Origin: an uncultured Muribaculaceae bacterium
Lineage (GTDB): Bacteria > Bacteroidota > Bacteroidia > Bacteroidales > Muribaculaceae
Assembly (NCBI GenBank): GCA_910588035.1
Contig: CAJUPY010000001.1
Coordinates: 249,188-313,187, forward strand
Length of the DNA: 64,000 bases
Direction of reading: 5' to 3'
The notes under the pieces were generated by a model, which was not told where the DNA came from, did not search any database, and saw only the letters and a list, made by a program, of their open reading frames with translations. Both the position numbers and the translations under genes were made by a program. Positions 9,076 through 17,705 of the stretch are shown one piece after another; position 1 is the first letter of the stretch; each line of letters starts with the position of its first letter.

Positions 9076-10302
9076 TCATTCGGTGTCACCAATTTCTGCA
9101 TAGTTCTGAAACAAGAGATCATTATAGGGGAATCTCGACAAATGAATTTCTTTGGCTCTCTGATAGATTTTCTGCTTCAGTTCGTCGATGTTTATCCCTT
9201 TCTTCGCTGATATGAACACGCAGTCATCGCCTAAACGTGACATCCACGAAGACTCAAGTTCATCGAGTGAGATGTTTTCACGTGTTTTCGGAGTGAGATC
9301 ATCTTCATCTTTAGGAGTATAGGTGAAAGCGTCGATCTTATTGAACACCATTATGACAGGCTTGTCTGATGCGCCAAGCTCCTCGAGCGTTTTATTGACG
9401 ACTTCAATCTGCTCTTCAAACTGTGGATGACTGATATCAACGACATGGAGCAATATATCGGCATCGCGAACCTCATCAAGCGTCGATTTGAACGATTCGA
9501 CAAGATGAGTGGGCAATTTTCTGATAAAACCTACAGTGTCTGTCAAAAGAAACGGCAGATTATCGATTATGACTTTTCTCACTGTTGTGTCAAGTGTCGC
9601 AAAGAGTTTATTCTCGGCAAACACATCGCTTTTGCTAAGCAGATTCATAAGCGTTGATTTTCCGACATTGGTATAGCCCACGAGAGCCACCCGGGTCAGC
9701 TTGCCTCTGTTCTTCCGCTGAATCGATTTTTGCTTGTCAATATTTCTAAGTTCCTCTTTCAAACGCGATATTTTGTCAAGAATAATGCGTCGGTCAGTCT
9801 CTATCTGGGTTTCACCCGGTCCCCTCATTCCGATACCTCCCCTTTGACGTTCGAGGTGTGTCCACATTCGGGTCAGTCTCGGCAACAGATATTGATACTG
9901 CGCCAGTTCCACCTGGGCCTTTGCATTGGCAGTCTGGGCGCGTTTGGCAAATATATCAAGAATCAAGCTTGTTCGGTCAAGAATCTTGACCTTGAGTTCC
10001 CGCTCTATGTTGCTTACCTGCTTCGTCGACAAATCGTCATCAAAGATTACGACCGAGATGTCATTTTCTTCAACAAACAGTCTGATTTCCTCAAGCTTAC
10101 CTTTCCCCACGTAAGTTCTCGGGTTGGGATATTCGGTGCGTTGAAGAAACTTTTTGACGGTCACAGCACCTGCCGTATCGGCAAGAAAAGCAAGCTCATC
10201 GAGATATTCGTTGGCTTTTATCTCATTCTGACGCGGAGTTATCAAACCGACCAGCGCGGCTTTTTCACTTTCAGCTGTACTTATTTTTATATCTTCTTTC
10301 AT
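9076..10302 (-). CDS. hflX: Ribosome-associated GTPase HflX
   Basis: 408 residues from the ATG at 10302. The N-terminal HflX domain is followed by the helical linker with GIGMRGPGETQIETDRR (156-172) and a GTPase domain with Walker A GYTNVGKS (209-216), DTVGF (G3) and NKID (G4). HflX binds the 50S subunit and rescues or splits stalled ribosomes under stress. A frame extends upstream to 10362, but its first codons overlap the -7 element at 10332-10339, so the shorter start is chosen. It is first in the probable hflX-dgt-TPM-DUF3857 unit. Confidence 0.93.
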   Translation of the reverse strand: MKEDIKISTAESEKAALVGLITPRQNEIKANEYLDELAFLADTAGAVTVKKFLQRTEYPNPRTYVGKGKLEEIRLFVEENDISVVIFDDDLSTKQVSNIERELKVKILDRTSLILDIFAKRAQTANAKAQVELAQYQYLLPRLTRMWTHLERQRGGIGMRGPGETQIETDRRIILDKISRLKEELRNIDKQKSIQRKNRGKLTRVALVGYTNVGKSTLMNLLSKSDVFAENKLFATLDTTVRKVIIDNLPFLLTDTVGFIRKLPTHLVESFKSTLDEVRDADILLHVVDISHPQFEEQIEVVNKTLEELGASDKPVIMVFNKIDAFTYTPKDEDDLTPKTRENISLDELESSWMSRLGDDCVFISAKKGINIDELKQKIYQRAKEIHLSRFPYNDLLFQNYAEIGDTE

Positions 10303-10331
10303 CGTTTGAATTATCTTTTTATCGTATCTTG

Positions 10332-10363
10332 CAAAGATAACGAAATTAAGAAGTATAAACAAG
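10332..10363 (-). promoter_or_regulatory. hflX promoter
   Basis: On the minus strand, TATCTTTG at 10332-10339 matches the -7 consensus. CTTG at 10360-10363 lies 20 bases upstream as a weak -33. The -33 sits inside the stem of the aqpZ terminator, so the two signals overlap. Confidence 0.6.
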
Positions 10364-10396
10364 GAGATGAATCATTTTGTTGACGCATCTCCTTGT
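10359..10396 (-). terminator. Terminator downstream of the aquaporin gene
   Basis: ACAAGGAGATG (10359-10369) pairs perfectly with CATCTCCTTGT (10386-10396), an 11-bp stem with a 16-base loop. On the minus strand it is followed by TTTATACTT. It lies 23 bases after the aqpZ stop and overlaps the upstream half of the hflX promoter. Confidence 0.7.
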
Positions 10397-10419
10397 AGAT
10401 TATTTTATTATAATTGTGC

Positions 10420-11112
10420 TTATTCAATCGATTCCTTATCGTAGCCTGAGACGGCACGCCAAGCAAGCACAGCCAGCACCGCACCTACAACCGGGCCCAC
10501 AACCATGATCCAGAAATCGCCCCACGCTTCGGGTGAGAATAATGCCGGACCGAAACTGCGCGCCGGGTTGACAGAACAGTTATCAACCGGAATACCAACG
10601 ATATTCACCAGTCCGAGCGCAATGCCGATTGCAAGACCTGCAAATTTCCCAAATCCTTTCTTTGAATCTGTTGCTCCGAGAACAACCATGACGAAAAAGA
10701 ATGTCAGGAGTACCTCCGCCATCAACGCCATAGGGCTTGTCGCTCCGGCCTGCAGCACATTGGTTGCAAGATCGTTGTTGCCTGTTATGCCTCCGAACTC
10801 AAAACCGGGAGCCATACCGGTAAACCAATAGAGAAACCCTGCACCCACTGCGGCACCTATAAGCTGTGACACCACATAGCCGACAAATTCGCCAAACGAC
10901 ATACGGCCACTGAGCCATACGCCGAGCGAGACTGCCGGATTGACGTGACAACCCGAAATGTTACCGATGCAGTAACACAGACAAATTAACACAAGACCGA
11001 AACAAAGTCCGATTCCGAGTACACCGATTTTCGGTCCTGCAAGAACGGCGCTGCCGCATGCCAGCAATACGAGAAACATTGTTCCTATTGCTTCTGCCAG
11101 ATACTTTTTCAT
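10420..11112 (-). CDS. aqpZ: Aquaporin Z-type water channel (MIP family)
   Basis: 230 residues with six membrane helices and the two half-helix signatures: NPA at 58-60 (HVNPAVSLGVW) and NPA at 182-184 followed by R185 (SVNPARSFGPALF). The arginine after the second NPA belongs to the aromatic/arginine filter; the length and the C182-free filter region fit a water-selective channel rather than a glycerol facilitator. The gene stands alone: galE upstream ends with its own terminator and another terminator follows aqpZ. I found no TAnnTTTG element directly upstream. Confidence 0.9.
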   Translation of the reverse strand: MKKYLAEAIGTMFLVLLACGSAVLAGPKIGVLGIGLCFGLVLICLCYCIGNISGCHVNPAVSLGVWLSGRMSFGEFVGYVVSQLIGAAVGAGFLYWFTGMAPGFEFGGITGNNDLATNVLQAGATSPMALMAEVLLTFFFVMVVLGATDSKKGFGKFAGLAIGIALGLVNIVGIPVDNCSVNPARSFGPALFSPEAWGDFWIMVVGPVVGAVLAVLAWRAVSGYDKESIE

Positions 11113-11171
11113 TGATAATTCAATTTAAAATTTTAAAATAAAACAATCATAAACTAAATTTGGTTTATGAA

Positions 11172-11205
11172 AAACGGTTTCCGATTGAATTACCGGAAAC
11201 CGTTT
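11172..11205 (-). terminator. Terminator downstream of galE
   Basis: AAACGGTTTCCG (11172-11183) pairs with CGGAAACCGTTT (11194-11205), 12 bp with a 10-base loop. The minus-strand transcript continues into a short T run. It begins 31 bases past the galE stop. Confidence 0.85.
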
Positions 11206-11235
11206 AATTATCTGTCAGTTAAATTTCAGTTCAAA

Positions 11236-12273
11236 TTACATGATGCCACGCTCGCGTAGACGCTGCTGCCATTTCCAAGCCGAACGCATCGTGTCGTCAA
11301 TCGGAGTTTCAGCTTTCCAGCCAAGCACTTCATTGGCACGTTTGGGATTTGCCCATACTTTCTCAATATCTCCGGGACGACGTCCGACAATCTTGTGGGG
11401 AACTTTCACGCCGGTTGCACGTTCAAAAGAAGCGATCAACTCAAGAACCGACAGACCCACACCTGTGCCAAGGTTGAAAATCTCTACCGGAGTCTCACAT
11501 TTGTCGTTGAGCATGCGTTCAACGGCAATAACGTGTGCTTTGGCAAGATCCACGACATTGATGAAGTCACGAATGCAAGATCCGTCGGGAGTGTCATAGT
11601 CGTTGCCGAAAACGCTAAGTTCCTTTCTGATTCCGATAGCAGTCTGGGTCAGATAGGGAATGAGGTTCTGGGGCACACCATTGGGGAGTTCTCCGATCTC
11701 TGCCGACGGGTGTGCGCCGACAGGATTGAAATAGCGAAGCAGAACGCTCTTGAACGGTGCGCCGGCATTGATCACGTCAGTGATTATTTCCTCACTGATC
11801 TGCTTGGTGTTACCATAGGGCGAAGTGGCCTTTTTGATAGGAGCCTCCTCAGTCACGGGATTGACATCAGGTTCGCCATAGACAGTACATGACGATGAGA
11901 ACACGATACCCTTGACTCCGAAACGCGGCATCAGATCAAGCAGATTCATTAGCGTGTTAAGGTTATTGCGGTAATAAAGTATCGGTTTTTGCATCGATTC
12001 ACCGACAGCCTTTGATGCGGCGAAATTAATGATACCCTTGATGTCGGGATAGGTCTCAAACAATTTTGTCAATGCGGCGAGATCTGTGCAATCAGCCTCG
12101 ACAAAATCAGGGGTCACGCCCGTAATGGCATGAATGCCTTTGAGCACATCTCGGTTACTGTTTGAAAGATTGTCGATTATGACAACCTCATAACCAGCAT
12201 TGATAAGTTCGACGACCGTGTGTGAACCGATGTAACCGGTACCACCCGTAACAAGAATTCTTTCTTTTTTCAT
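11236..12273 (-). CDS. galE: UDP-glucose 4-epimerase
   Basis: 345 residues, the usual length. The NAD-binding loop GGTGYIGSH (10-18), the catalytic serine region FSSSCTVYG (125-133) and Y153-x3-K157 (SPYGNTK) of extended short-chain dehydrogenases are all present. The C-terminal sugar-nucleotide region has GRRPGDIEKVWANPKRA. GalE interconverts UDP-glucose and UDP-galactose, feeding both the Leloir pathway and surface polysaccharide synthesis. No galK or galT lies nearby, which suggests a mainly biosynthetic role. It is a single-gene unit with its own -7 element and terminator. Confidence 0.93.
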   Translation of the reverse strand: MKKERILVTGGTGYIGSHTVVELINAGYEVVIIDNLSNSNRDVLKGIHAITGVTPDFVEADCTDLAALTKLFETYPDIKGIINFAASKAVGESMQKPILYYRNNLNTLMNLLDLMPRFGVKGIVFSSSCTVYGEPDVNPVTEEAPIKKATSPYGNTKQISEEIITDVINAGAPFKSVLLRYFNPVGAHPSAEIGELPNGVPQNLIPYLTQTAIGIRKELSVFGNDYDTPDGSCIRDFINVVDLAKAHVIAVERMLNDKCETPVEIFNLGTGVGLSVLELIASFERATGVKVPHKIVGRRPGDIEKVWANPKRANEVLGWKAETPIDDTMRSAWKWQQRLRERGIM

Positions 12274-12319
12274 AACGGTATATTTGGTATAGAAGGATAA
12301 CGTGATTATTATTCTGGTG

Positions 12320-12327
12320 CAAATTTA
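12320..12327 (-). promoter_or_regulatory. galE -7 promoter element
   Basis: Minus-strand TAAATTTG matches TAnnTTTG and would give a leader of about 40 bases to galE. No clear -33 TTTG is seen at 19-21 bases. Confidence 0.5.
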
Positions 12328-12369
12328 CTGATTTTTTCGCAAGAACTGCACGCTGATTTATGTCTTTTA

Positions 12370-13452
12370 CTAATCCAAATCAATCACTTGACCAATTTTT
12401 GGATTCTCGATCTTGCATGTCATGCACTCTGATGCAAGTTTCTCTACATTCTCGACCGGTTCATGCCAACTGTGCCGGGCAAGAGCATAGCGGCTATGGT
12501 GAACGGTGATTACCTTGCGCGGACTGAGATCTTCTACCACGCGGTGTATCTCTGATGGCATTGTGTGAATGTGACACCAATTTTCATCATATTGCCCGTT
12601 CTCAATTATAGCCAGGTCAATTTCAGGACATTGCGCAGCTATTTCAGCGAAATGCTTTCCATAACCGCCATCACCGCTTAAATAGACAGTATGCTCAGGT
12701 GTCTGAATAACAAATGATGCCCATAAAGTCTGATTCCGGCTGAACAGACGTCCGGAGAAATGACGGGCTGGAGCACAGGTCACCATGATGTCATTTTTAA
12801 GCTTGGACGAACCCCACCAATCAAGCTCGATCAGCTGATCAGAATCAAACCCCCAACGTTCAAAATGCTCACCCACTCCAAGCGGACATATTATCGAGAT
12901 TATGCGATGTTTCATTCTCATTATGGTCTGATAGTCGAGATGATCCCAATGGTCATGGGTGATTATCAAATAATCGATCACAGGAATATCGTCTGGACCA
13001 TATTCCACATCACACGCGAAAGGTTTGTTCATGAACCCGAGGGGTGCAGCTGAAACCAAGACAGGGTCGACAAGAAACGTTCGGCGGCCGAGAATCATGA
13101 AGCAGGTTGAATGCCCGAGCCATACAACCTGGTCTTTAGAAAGATCAAGAGCTCTCAGATCGGTTTTTACGGCCTCAACCGGAGTTTCCGGACGCCGGTC
13201 TTCATTGTTTGAACAGAAAGCCTTCATCAGAGTCAAAACCGGCAGACCTTTAGCCGTAATCATTTTTGTCGGCTGCAGATTATGAAATCGTCCGCCACTG
13301 TAGTTGGGCGAATGAATTATTCTTGCCAGGCGGCGTCCACCCGGCTTCCGGCCAAACCTTGGGGTCTGGAGGAAAACCACCACACAAACAACTGCCACAA
13401 CAATCACCGCGGCAATCCAAAACCAGACATTATCAAAAGGGTAATTATACAT
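12370..13452 (-). CDS. Membrane-anchored MBL-fold hydrolase (UlaG/NAPE-PLD-like)
   Basis: 360 residues from the ATG at 13452. One N-terminal membrane helix (about 9-28) is followed by a metallo-beta-lactamase domain. Metal ligands are seen in THDHWDHLD (H166, H168, D170, H171), in APARHFSGR, in the SGDGGYG aspartate and in a late HHSRYALARHSWHEP. The WLGHSTCFMILG and FLVDPVL strands are typical of the UlaG/NAPE-PLD branch, whose members act on lactones, phosphodiesters or phospholipids; the substrate is unknown. An in-frame TTG at 13461 is less likely than the ATG. A -7 element lies just upstream (13469-13476). Confidence 0.8.
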   Translation of the reverse strand: MYNYPFDNVWFWIAAVIVVAVVCVVVFLQTPRFGRKPGGRRLARIIHSPNYSGGRFHNLQPTKMITAKGLPVLTLMKAFCSNNEDRRPETPVEAVKTDLRALDLSKDQVVWLGHSTCFMILGRRTFLVDPVLVSAAPLGFMNKPFACDVEYGPDDIPVIDYLIITHDHWDHLDYQTIMRMKHRIISIICPLGVGEHFERWGFDSDQLIELDWWGSSKLKNDIMVTCAPARHFSGRLFSRNQTLWASFVIQTPEHTVYLSGDGGYGKHFAEIAAQCPEIDLAIIENGQYDENWCHIHTMPSEIHRVVEDLSPRKVITVHHSRYALARHSWHEPVENVEKLASECMTCKIENPKIGQVIDLD

Positions 13453-13468
13453 TTGACTCAATTTTCTG

Positions 13469-13476
13469 CAAATTTA
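13469..13476 (-). promoter_or_regulatory. -7 element for the MBL-fold gene
   Basis: Minus-strand TAAATTTG lies 16 bases before the ATG at 13452 and matches TAnnTTTG. No good -33 is seen. The predicted leader is only about 10 bases. Confidence 0.5.
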
Positions 13477-13572
13477 AACATTTAAGTCGCTTTTTCATCT
13501 ATTCCACCTGCCAGAATCAACCTTCTACATAAAATTTCGACTCCGGAGAGGTCTAAATTCATTTATTCTGCG

Positions 13573-13580
13573 TAATTTTG
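13573..13580 (+). promoter_or_regulatory. -7 element placed to give a leaderless DUF4199 mRNA
   Basis: TAATTTTG ends six bases before the ATG at 13587, so transcription should start at or next to the start codon. No strong -33 TTTG is visible at the expected spacing. Confidence 0.5.
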
Positions 13581-13586
13581 CACATC

Positions 13587-14138
13587 ATGGAAAGTCAGTC
13601 GAAATCAGTTTACCTTCGTGGGGCCGAGAACGGAATCGTGCTCGGACTGTATTTCTGTGTCATGTTCATAGCTATGGTTGCCGGCGAAAAGTTCGTGTTG
13701 CCCGGACTTCTTTCTTCTGTCATGATGCTTTGTGTTCCGTTTCTGATCTATCTTTTTCTGCGCAAAACATATATTGAGGAGAAAGGATATACAATATACG
13801 CCGCCCTCTGGATGCAGGGCATAGTCTCATTTGCCGGCGCAGGTATCATACTCGCCGTTTTGGTCTATGCCTATCTGAAATGGGGTGACCCCGAATTCAT
13901 TCCCAGACAAGTCGCACTTCTGATTGACGTGTACGGAAACAATAACGCTCCCGAGAGCCAAAAGTTGGTTAAGATATTACGTGAAATGCAGCACCGCAAC
14001 TACTATCCCTCTCCACGTAGCATAATAAGCCAGCTGATCATGCTGTCAATCTTCACCGGTTCGATTCTCTCCATGATTGTCGCTCTGATAGTCAGAACCA
14101 GAAAACTTAGCCGGAAACAAATTGAAAACAAACACTGA
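13587..14138 (+). CDS. DUF4199-family membrane protein
   Basis: 183 residues with four hydrophobic segments (roughly 15-33, 38-57, 68-92 and 147-170) and a soluble stretch around 95-140. The pattern, including a GAENGIVLGLY start and a long loop before the last helix, matches the DUF4199 family of Bacteroidota, which has no assigned function. It commonly precedes a family 2 glycosyltransferase, as here, and its stop directly abuts that gene's ATG. A TTG at 13578 is in frame but overlaps the -7 element, so the ATG at 13587 is taken. Confidence 0.8.
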   Translation: MESQSKSVYLRGAENGIVLGLYFCVMFIAMVAGEKFVLPGLLSSVMMLCVPFLIYLFLRKTYIEEKGYTIYAALWMQGIVSFAGAGIILAVLVYAYLKWGDPEFIPRQVALLIDVYGNNNAPESQKLVKILREMQHRNYYPSPRSIISQLIMLSIFTGSILSMIVALIVRTRKLSRKQIENKH

Positions 14139-15107
14139 ATGGACCGAACAATGGATATATCAGTCATAATACCGCTATTCAACGAAGCCGAATCGCTGCC
14201 CGAGCTTGAAGCTTGGATCAGACGCGTGATGGAACATAATAATTTCACCTACGAGATACTTTTCATCAACGACGGATCTACCGACAACTCATGGGAAGTG
14301 ATAAAATCATTACGCGACAACAACAAAGCCGTCAAAGGTGTATGTTTCAGGAGAAACTATGGTAAATCGCCCGCTTTGAACACCGGATTCAGACACGCCA
14401 GAGGAAACGTCGTGATTACGATGGACGCAGACCTTCAGGATAGCCCCGATGAAATTCCGGAACTTTACCGCATGATTACAGAAGAAGGCTATGACCTTGT
14501 CTCAGGCTGGAAACAAAAACGATATGATCCGCTTTCAAAAACCATTCCGACCAAATTGTTCAACGCGACAGCACGCCGAGTGAGCGGAATTCATAACCTC
14601 CACGACTTCAACTGCGGACTTAAGGCTTACAGACATAAGGTTATCGAACGTATAGAAGTGTATGGCGACATGCACCGTTACATACCATTTCTTGCAAAGA
14701 ACGCAGGGTTCACGCGCATTGGTGAAAAAGTCGTGCATCATCAGGCACGAAAATATGGCACGACCAAATTCGGGCTTGACCGTTTCGTAAACGGATATCT
14801 TGATCTTGCAACCCTCTGGTTCACGAATAAATTCGGAATCAAACCGATGCATTTCTTCGGTTTGCTTGGAAGCCTGATGTTCTTCATCGGTCTGATCGCC
14901 GTTGTTGCCGTCGGTGTAACCAAGCTCTATGACATGCATAATGGAAATCCCTACCGGCTGGTTACTGATTCGCCATACTTTTTTATCGCATTGGTAACAA
15001 TGGTTCTCGGCACACAATTATTTCTTACCGGCTTTCTCGGCGAACTGATCGTAAGAAACTCGCCACGCCGCAACGACTATGAAATTGAAGAAGAACTGGG
15101 AGAATAA
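14139..15107 (+). CDS. Family 2 glycosyltransferase, polyprenyl-phosphate type
   Basis: 322 residues. A GT-A domain begins with DISVIIPLFNEAESLPEL; it has the nucleotide-binding NDGSTDNS (44-51) and the metal-binding DAD at 96-98 (ITMDADLQD). Two C-terminal membrane helices (about 240-262 and 280-304) are followed by a short acidic tail. This matches the DPM1/GtrB group, which transfers a sugar from a nucleotide donor to a lipid phosphate at the cytoplasmic membrane. The ATG at 14151 (MDISV) is an alternative start. It is embedded in the DUF4199-GT2-DUF6452-DUF6048 operon. Confidence 0.87.
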   Translation: MDRTMDISVIIPLFNEAESLPELEAWIRRVMEHNNFTYEILFINDGSTDNSWEVIKSLRDNNKAVKGVCFRRNYGKSPALNTGFRHARGNVVITMDADLQDSPDEIPELYRMITEEGYDLVSGWKQKRYDPLSKTIPTKLFNATARRVSGIHNLHDFNCGLKAYRHKVIERIEVYGDMHRYIPFLAKNAGFTRIGEKVVHHQARKYGTTKFGLDRFVNGYLDLATLWFTNKFGIKPMHFFGLLGSLMFFIGLIAVVAVGVTKLYDMHNGNPYRLVTDSPYFFIALVTMVLGTQLFLTGFLGELIVRNSPRRNDYEIEEELGE

Positions 15108-15109
15108 CA

Positions 15110-15604
15110 ATGAAAAAACTGCTGATTGCCATAGCCTCATTCATTGCCTTCACGGCATGTAACACAACCGGTTGCCTTGATAACCGGTCAAGCATTCCGA
15201 TTATCCAATTCTATTCTTCCAATGAAGATGTCGCCATATCGGTCGATTCAATAGCCATTGGAGGCGTCGGTGCTCCAGGAGATTCGCTGATTGTCTCACC
15301 GACCACAGGCACAAAAGAAGTATACCTGCCATTGAGGTCATTTGAAAACTCGACATCATTTTTCATTGCCTATTGTTGGAAAGGCATGAACGACACATTT
15401 AACGATACGATCACATTTGACTATCAGTCATTGCCTTACTTCGCATCGGAAGAATGTGGCGCGATGTATCGCTACACAATTAACAAAGTCAGTTACACGA
15501 CCCATTTGATTGATTCGGTTGTCATGCTTGACACACTGATCACCAACAGTCTTATTCCGACTGTCAGAATCTATTATCAAACACAAACAACCGGCGAGCA
15601 ATGA
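15110..15604 (+). CDS. DUF6452-type lipoprotein
   Basis: 164 residues. The N terminus (MKKLLIAIASFIAFTAC) is a lipoprotein signal with cysteine 17, so the mature protein should be lipid-anchored in the envelope. The rest is beta-rich with few charged clusters. I assign it to DUF6452 from its shape and from the neighbour that follows; the family has no known function. It starts 2 bases after the glycosyltransferase and its stop overlaps the next ATG (ATGA), so the two proteins are probably made in a coupled way. Confidence 0.65.
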   Translation: MKKLLIAIASFIAFTACNTTGCLDNRSSIPIIQFYSSNEDVAISVDSIAIGGVGAPGDSLIVSPTTGTKEVYLPLRSFENSTSFFIAYCWKGMNDTFNDTITFDYQSLPYFASEECGAMYRYTINKVSYTTHLIDSVVMLDTLITNSLIPTVRIYYQTQTTGEQ

Positions 15605-16500
15605 AACATTCACTCATTCTGATTCTGGCCATTATCGCCTTTCATGCTGCGTACGGACAGCGTAGAGTCAGTCCGGTAAAGACACCTGCAACAGTCACCC
15701 AATCGCGAAACGAGTCCAAGCGCGACTCACTCGACCGGTCGAGACTCATAGAGATGCACGATGCAAACGGTAATGTCATTCTTGTTGACACGGTAACCGG
15801 CAAAGAGGTTGTAGACTCAACTGCAATGCCCACGCTTCCGAAAATGATATATCCACTGCTACACTCTGCCAGCGTGAGTGTTGACCTATGGTCTCCTTTG
15901 ATGAGATTATTCAATACAAAATATGGTCTGATAAGTTTTGCAGGACAAGTCAGTCTGCACAACCGCTACATACCGACTTTTGAGATCGGCCTCGGCAAAG
16001 CCGACTATACTCCCGAAGACAACAACTACACCTACAAATCGCCGATGAGCATATATTTCAAGTTAGGTGCCGACTATAATTTTCTTTACAATTCAAATCC
16101 CGACTACTTCTTCTATGCCGGATTCAGGTATGGTTTCACGCCATTCAGCTACCGTCTGACCGACGTGACGATAAACGACAACTACTGGGGAACGCAACAC
16201 ACCGTAGACATGCCGTCTCAAAAGTCGACAGCCGGTTATCTTGAGTTGCTTATCGGTCTGAGAGTAAAGTTATTCAAAAGCTGGTCAATGGGTTGGTCGG
16301 TCAGATATCACACAATTATGCATCAATCAAAGAACACCGGTGGAGACCCATGGTATATTCCCGGTTTCGGCACAAAAGGCTCCGCACTCTCGGCCTCATT
16401 CTCACTATATTACACTTTGCCTCTTGACAAAAAGAAACCTGAAGTGTTGCCGGGGTCTGAAGCCGCAGATAACGCAGTCAACACACCCTCAACCCAATAA
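15601..16500 (+). CDS. DUF6048-type outer-membrane beta-barrel protein
   Basis: 299 residues with a signal peptide cleaved near residue 19 (AAYG/QRR). After a charged linker the sequence is made of alternating, aromatic-ended strands (FFYAGFRYGFTPF, LELLIGLRVKLF, MGWSVRYHTIM, ALSASFSLYYTL), typical of a small outer-membrane beta barrel. The pairing with the preceding DUF6452-type lipoprotein, overlapping by 4 bases, suggests that the two act together in the outer membrane. Function unknown. Confidence 0.65.
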   Translation: MKHSLILILAIIAFHAAYGQRRVSPVKTPATVTQSRNESKRDSLDRSRLIEMHDANGNVILVDTVTGKEVVDSTAMPTLPKMIYPLLHSASVSVDLWSPLMRLFNTKYGLISFAGQVSLHNRYIPTFEIGLGKADYTPEDNNYTYKSPMSIYFKLGADYNFLYNSNPDYFFYAGFRYGFTPFSYRLTDVTINDNYWGTQHTVDMPSQKSTAGYLELLIGLRVKLFKSWSMGWSVRYHTIMHQSKNTGGDPWYIPGFGTKGSALSASFSLYYTLPLDKKKPEVLPGSEAADNAVNTPSTQ

Positions 16501-16503
16501 ACC

Positions 16504-17238
16504 ATGATCAAACGGATTATCATAATCGGAGCATCATCTGGAATAGGCCTACATTCGGCCAGACTATTTGCCGGAATGGGGTGGCGCGTCGGAGTGGCAG
16601 CCCGCGATACCCGTCAGCTAATAGCTTTGAAAAATCAATATCGCGACAAGATTGAATATGAGCGTATCGACATAACGACCGATGAATGTCCTGAATTGAT
16701 AATCAAACTGATTGAAAAGCTCGGCGGTCTTGATGTCATGTTTCTGTCGGCCGGAATCGGTTGGGCAAACCCAATGCTCAATCTGCAGAAAGATCTCGAT
16801 ACGGCAGCAACAAATGTAGCCGGATTCATGAGGGTAGTTGACACGGCCTACCACTATTTCCGTGACAACAAAATCAGCGGACAGATTGCTGCGGTCACAT
16901 CAGTAGCCGGAACAAAAGGCCTTGGCATATCGGCCTCGTACAGTGCCACAAAACGTTTCGGAAGCACTTATCTTGAAGCTATCGGACAGTTGGCATCGAT
17001 AGACAGGGTGAAGCTGTATGTCACTGACATCAGACCCGGATTTGTCAGGACGCCACTCCTTGACAGTGAAAAAAGCTATCCCATGCTGATGACTCTCGAC
17101 CATGCGGCACCACTCATTGTAAATGCAATCGTCAAGCGCAAACGTGTAGCCGTAATTGATTGGAAATGGGCATTTTTGGTCAAACTCTGGAACTTGATTC
17201 CGGGCTGTCTATGGAGAAAAATGAAAATCAAACTTTAA
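16504..17238 (+). CDS. Short-chain dehydrogenase/reductase
   Basis: 244 residues. A classical SDR with cofactor loop GASSGIG (9-15), LSAGIG in the NAG position, and catalytic S133, Y146 and K150 (TSVAGTKG... SYSATK). A C-terminal hydrophobic stretch (WKWAFLVKLWNLIPGCLW) may bind membrane or a hydrophobic substrate. The reaction is an NAD(P)-dependent oxidation or reduction of an unknown alcohol or ketone. It follows the DUF6048 gene by 3 bases and precedes rpiB by 17, so it is part of the same operon. Confidence 0.85.
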   Translation: MIKRIIIIGASSGIGLHSARLFAGMGWRVGVAARDTRQLIALKNQYRDKIEYERIDITTDECPELIIKLIEKLGGLDVMFLSAGIGWANPMLNLQKDLDTAATNVAGFMRVVDTAYHYFRDNKISGQIAAVTSVAGTKGLGISASYSATKRFGSTYLEAIGQLASIDRVKLYVTDIRPGFVRTPLLDSEKSYPMLMTLDHAAPLIVNAIVKRKRVAVIDWKWAFLVKLWNLIPGCLWRKMKIKL

Positions 17239-17255
17239 CCTAAAATAATTAGACA

Positions 17256-17705
17256 ATGATTCTGAAAAAAAACATTCCGGTCGGACTATGCAGCGACCAT
17301 GCAGGTTTTGAACTTAAAAGTATCATTGATGGATATCTGCTCTCGCAAGGCATCGAATCGAAAGACTTCGGAACTTATTCTGCAGACAGCTGCGATTATC
17401 CCGATTATGCACACCCCTGTGCGCTTGCCGTCGAAAACGGTGAGGTATTTCCGGCTATAGCAATTTGTGGAACCGGCAACGGAATCGGCATGACCTTAAA
17501 CAAACATCAGGGCATCAGAGCCGCCTTGTGTTGGAACACAGAAATAGCTTCTCTGGCACGCCGCCACAATGATGCAAATGTTCTGGTGCTACCGGCCCGT
17601 TTCATCGCTCCGGAAGTCGCTTTGCAAATTGTCGACGTGTTTCTTTCAACTGAATTTGAAGGTGGGCGCCATCAGAAAAGAATTGACAAGATTCCGACGC
17701 ATTAA
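17256..17705 (+). CDS. rpiB: Ribose-5-phosphate isomerase B
   Basis: 149 residues, the usual RpiB length. CSDHAGFELK (12-21), the catalytic cysteine C71 in CGTGNGIGMT, the phosphate-binding GTGNGIG loop and H104 in ARRHNDANVL are present. RpiB interconverts ribose 5-phosphate and ribulose 5-phosphate in the non-oxidative pentose phosphate pathway. The stop codon shares TTAA with the stop of the convergent membrane-protein gene, leaving no room for a terminator between them. Confidence 0.93.
   Translation: MILKKNIPVGLCSDHAGFELKSIIDGYLLSQGIESKDFGTYSADSCDYPDYAHPCALAVENGEVFPAIAICGTGNGIGMTLNKHQGIRAALCWNTEIASLARRHNDANVLVLPARFIAPEVALQIVDVFLSTEFEGGRHQKRIDKIPTH

Noticed and set aside
9730..10383. 217-codon open frame on the plus strand across hflX
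   Set aside because: It is antisense to hflX, whose GTPase motifs are intact; no promoter or domain supports it.
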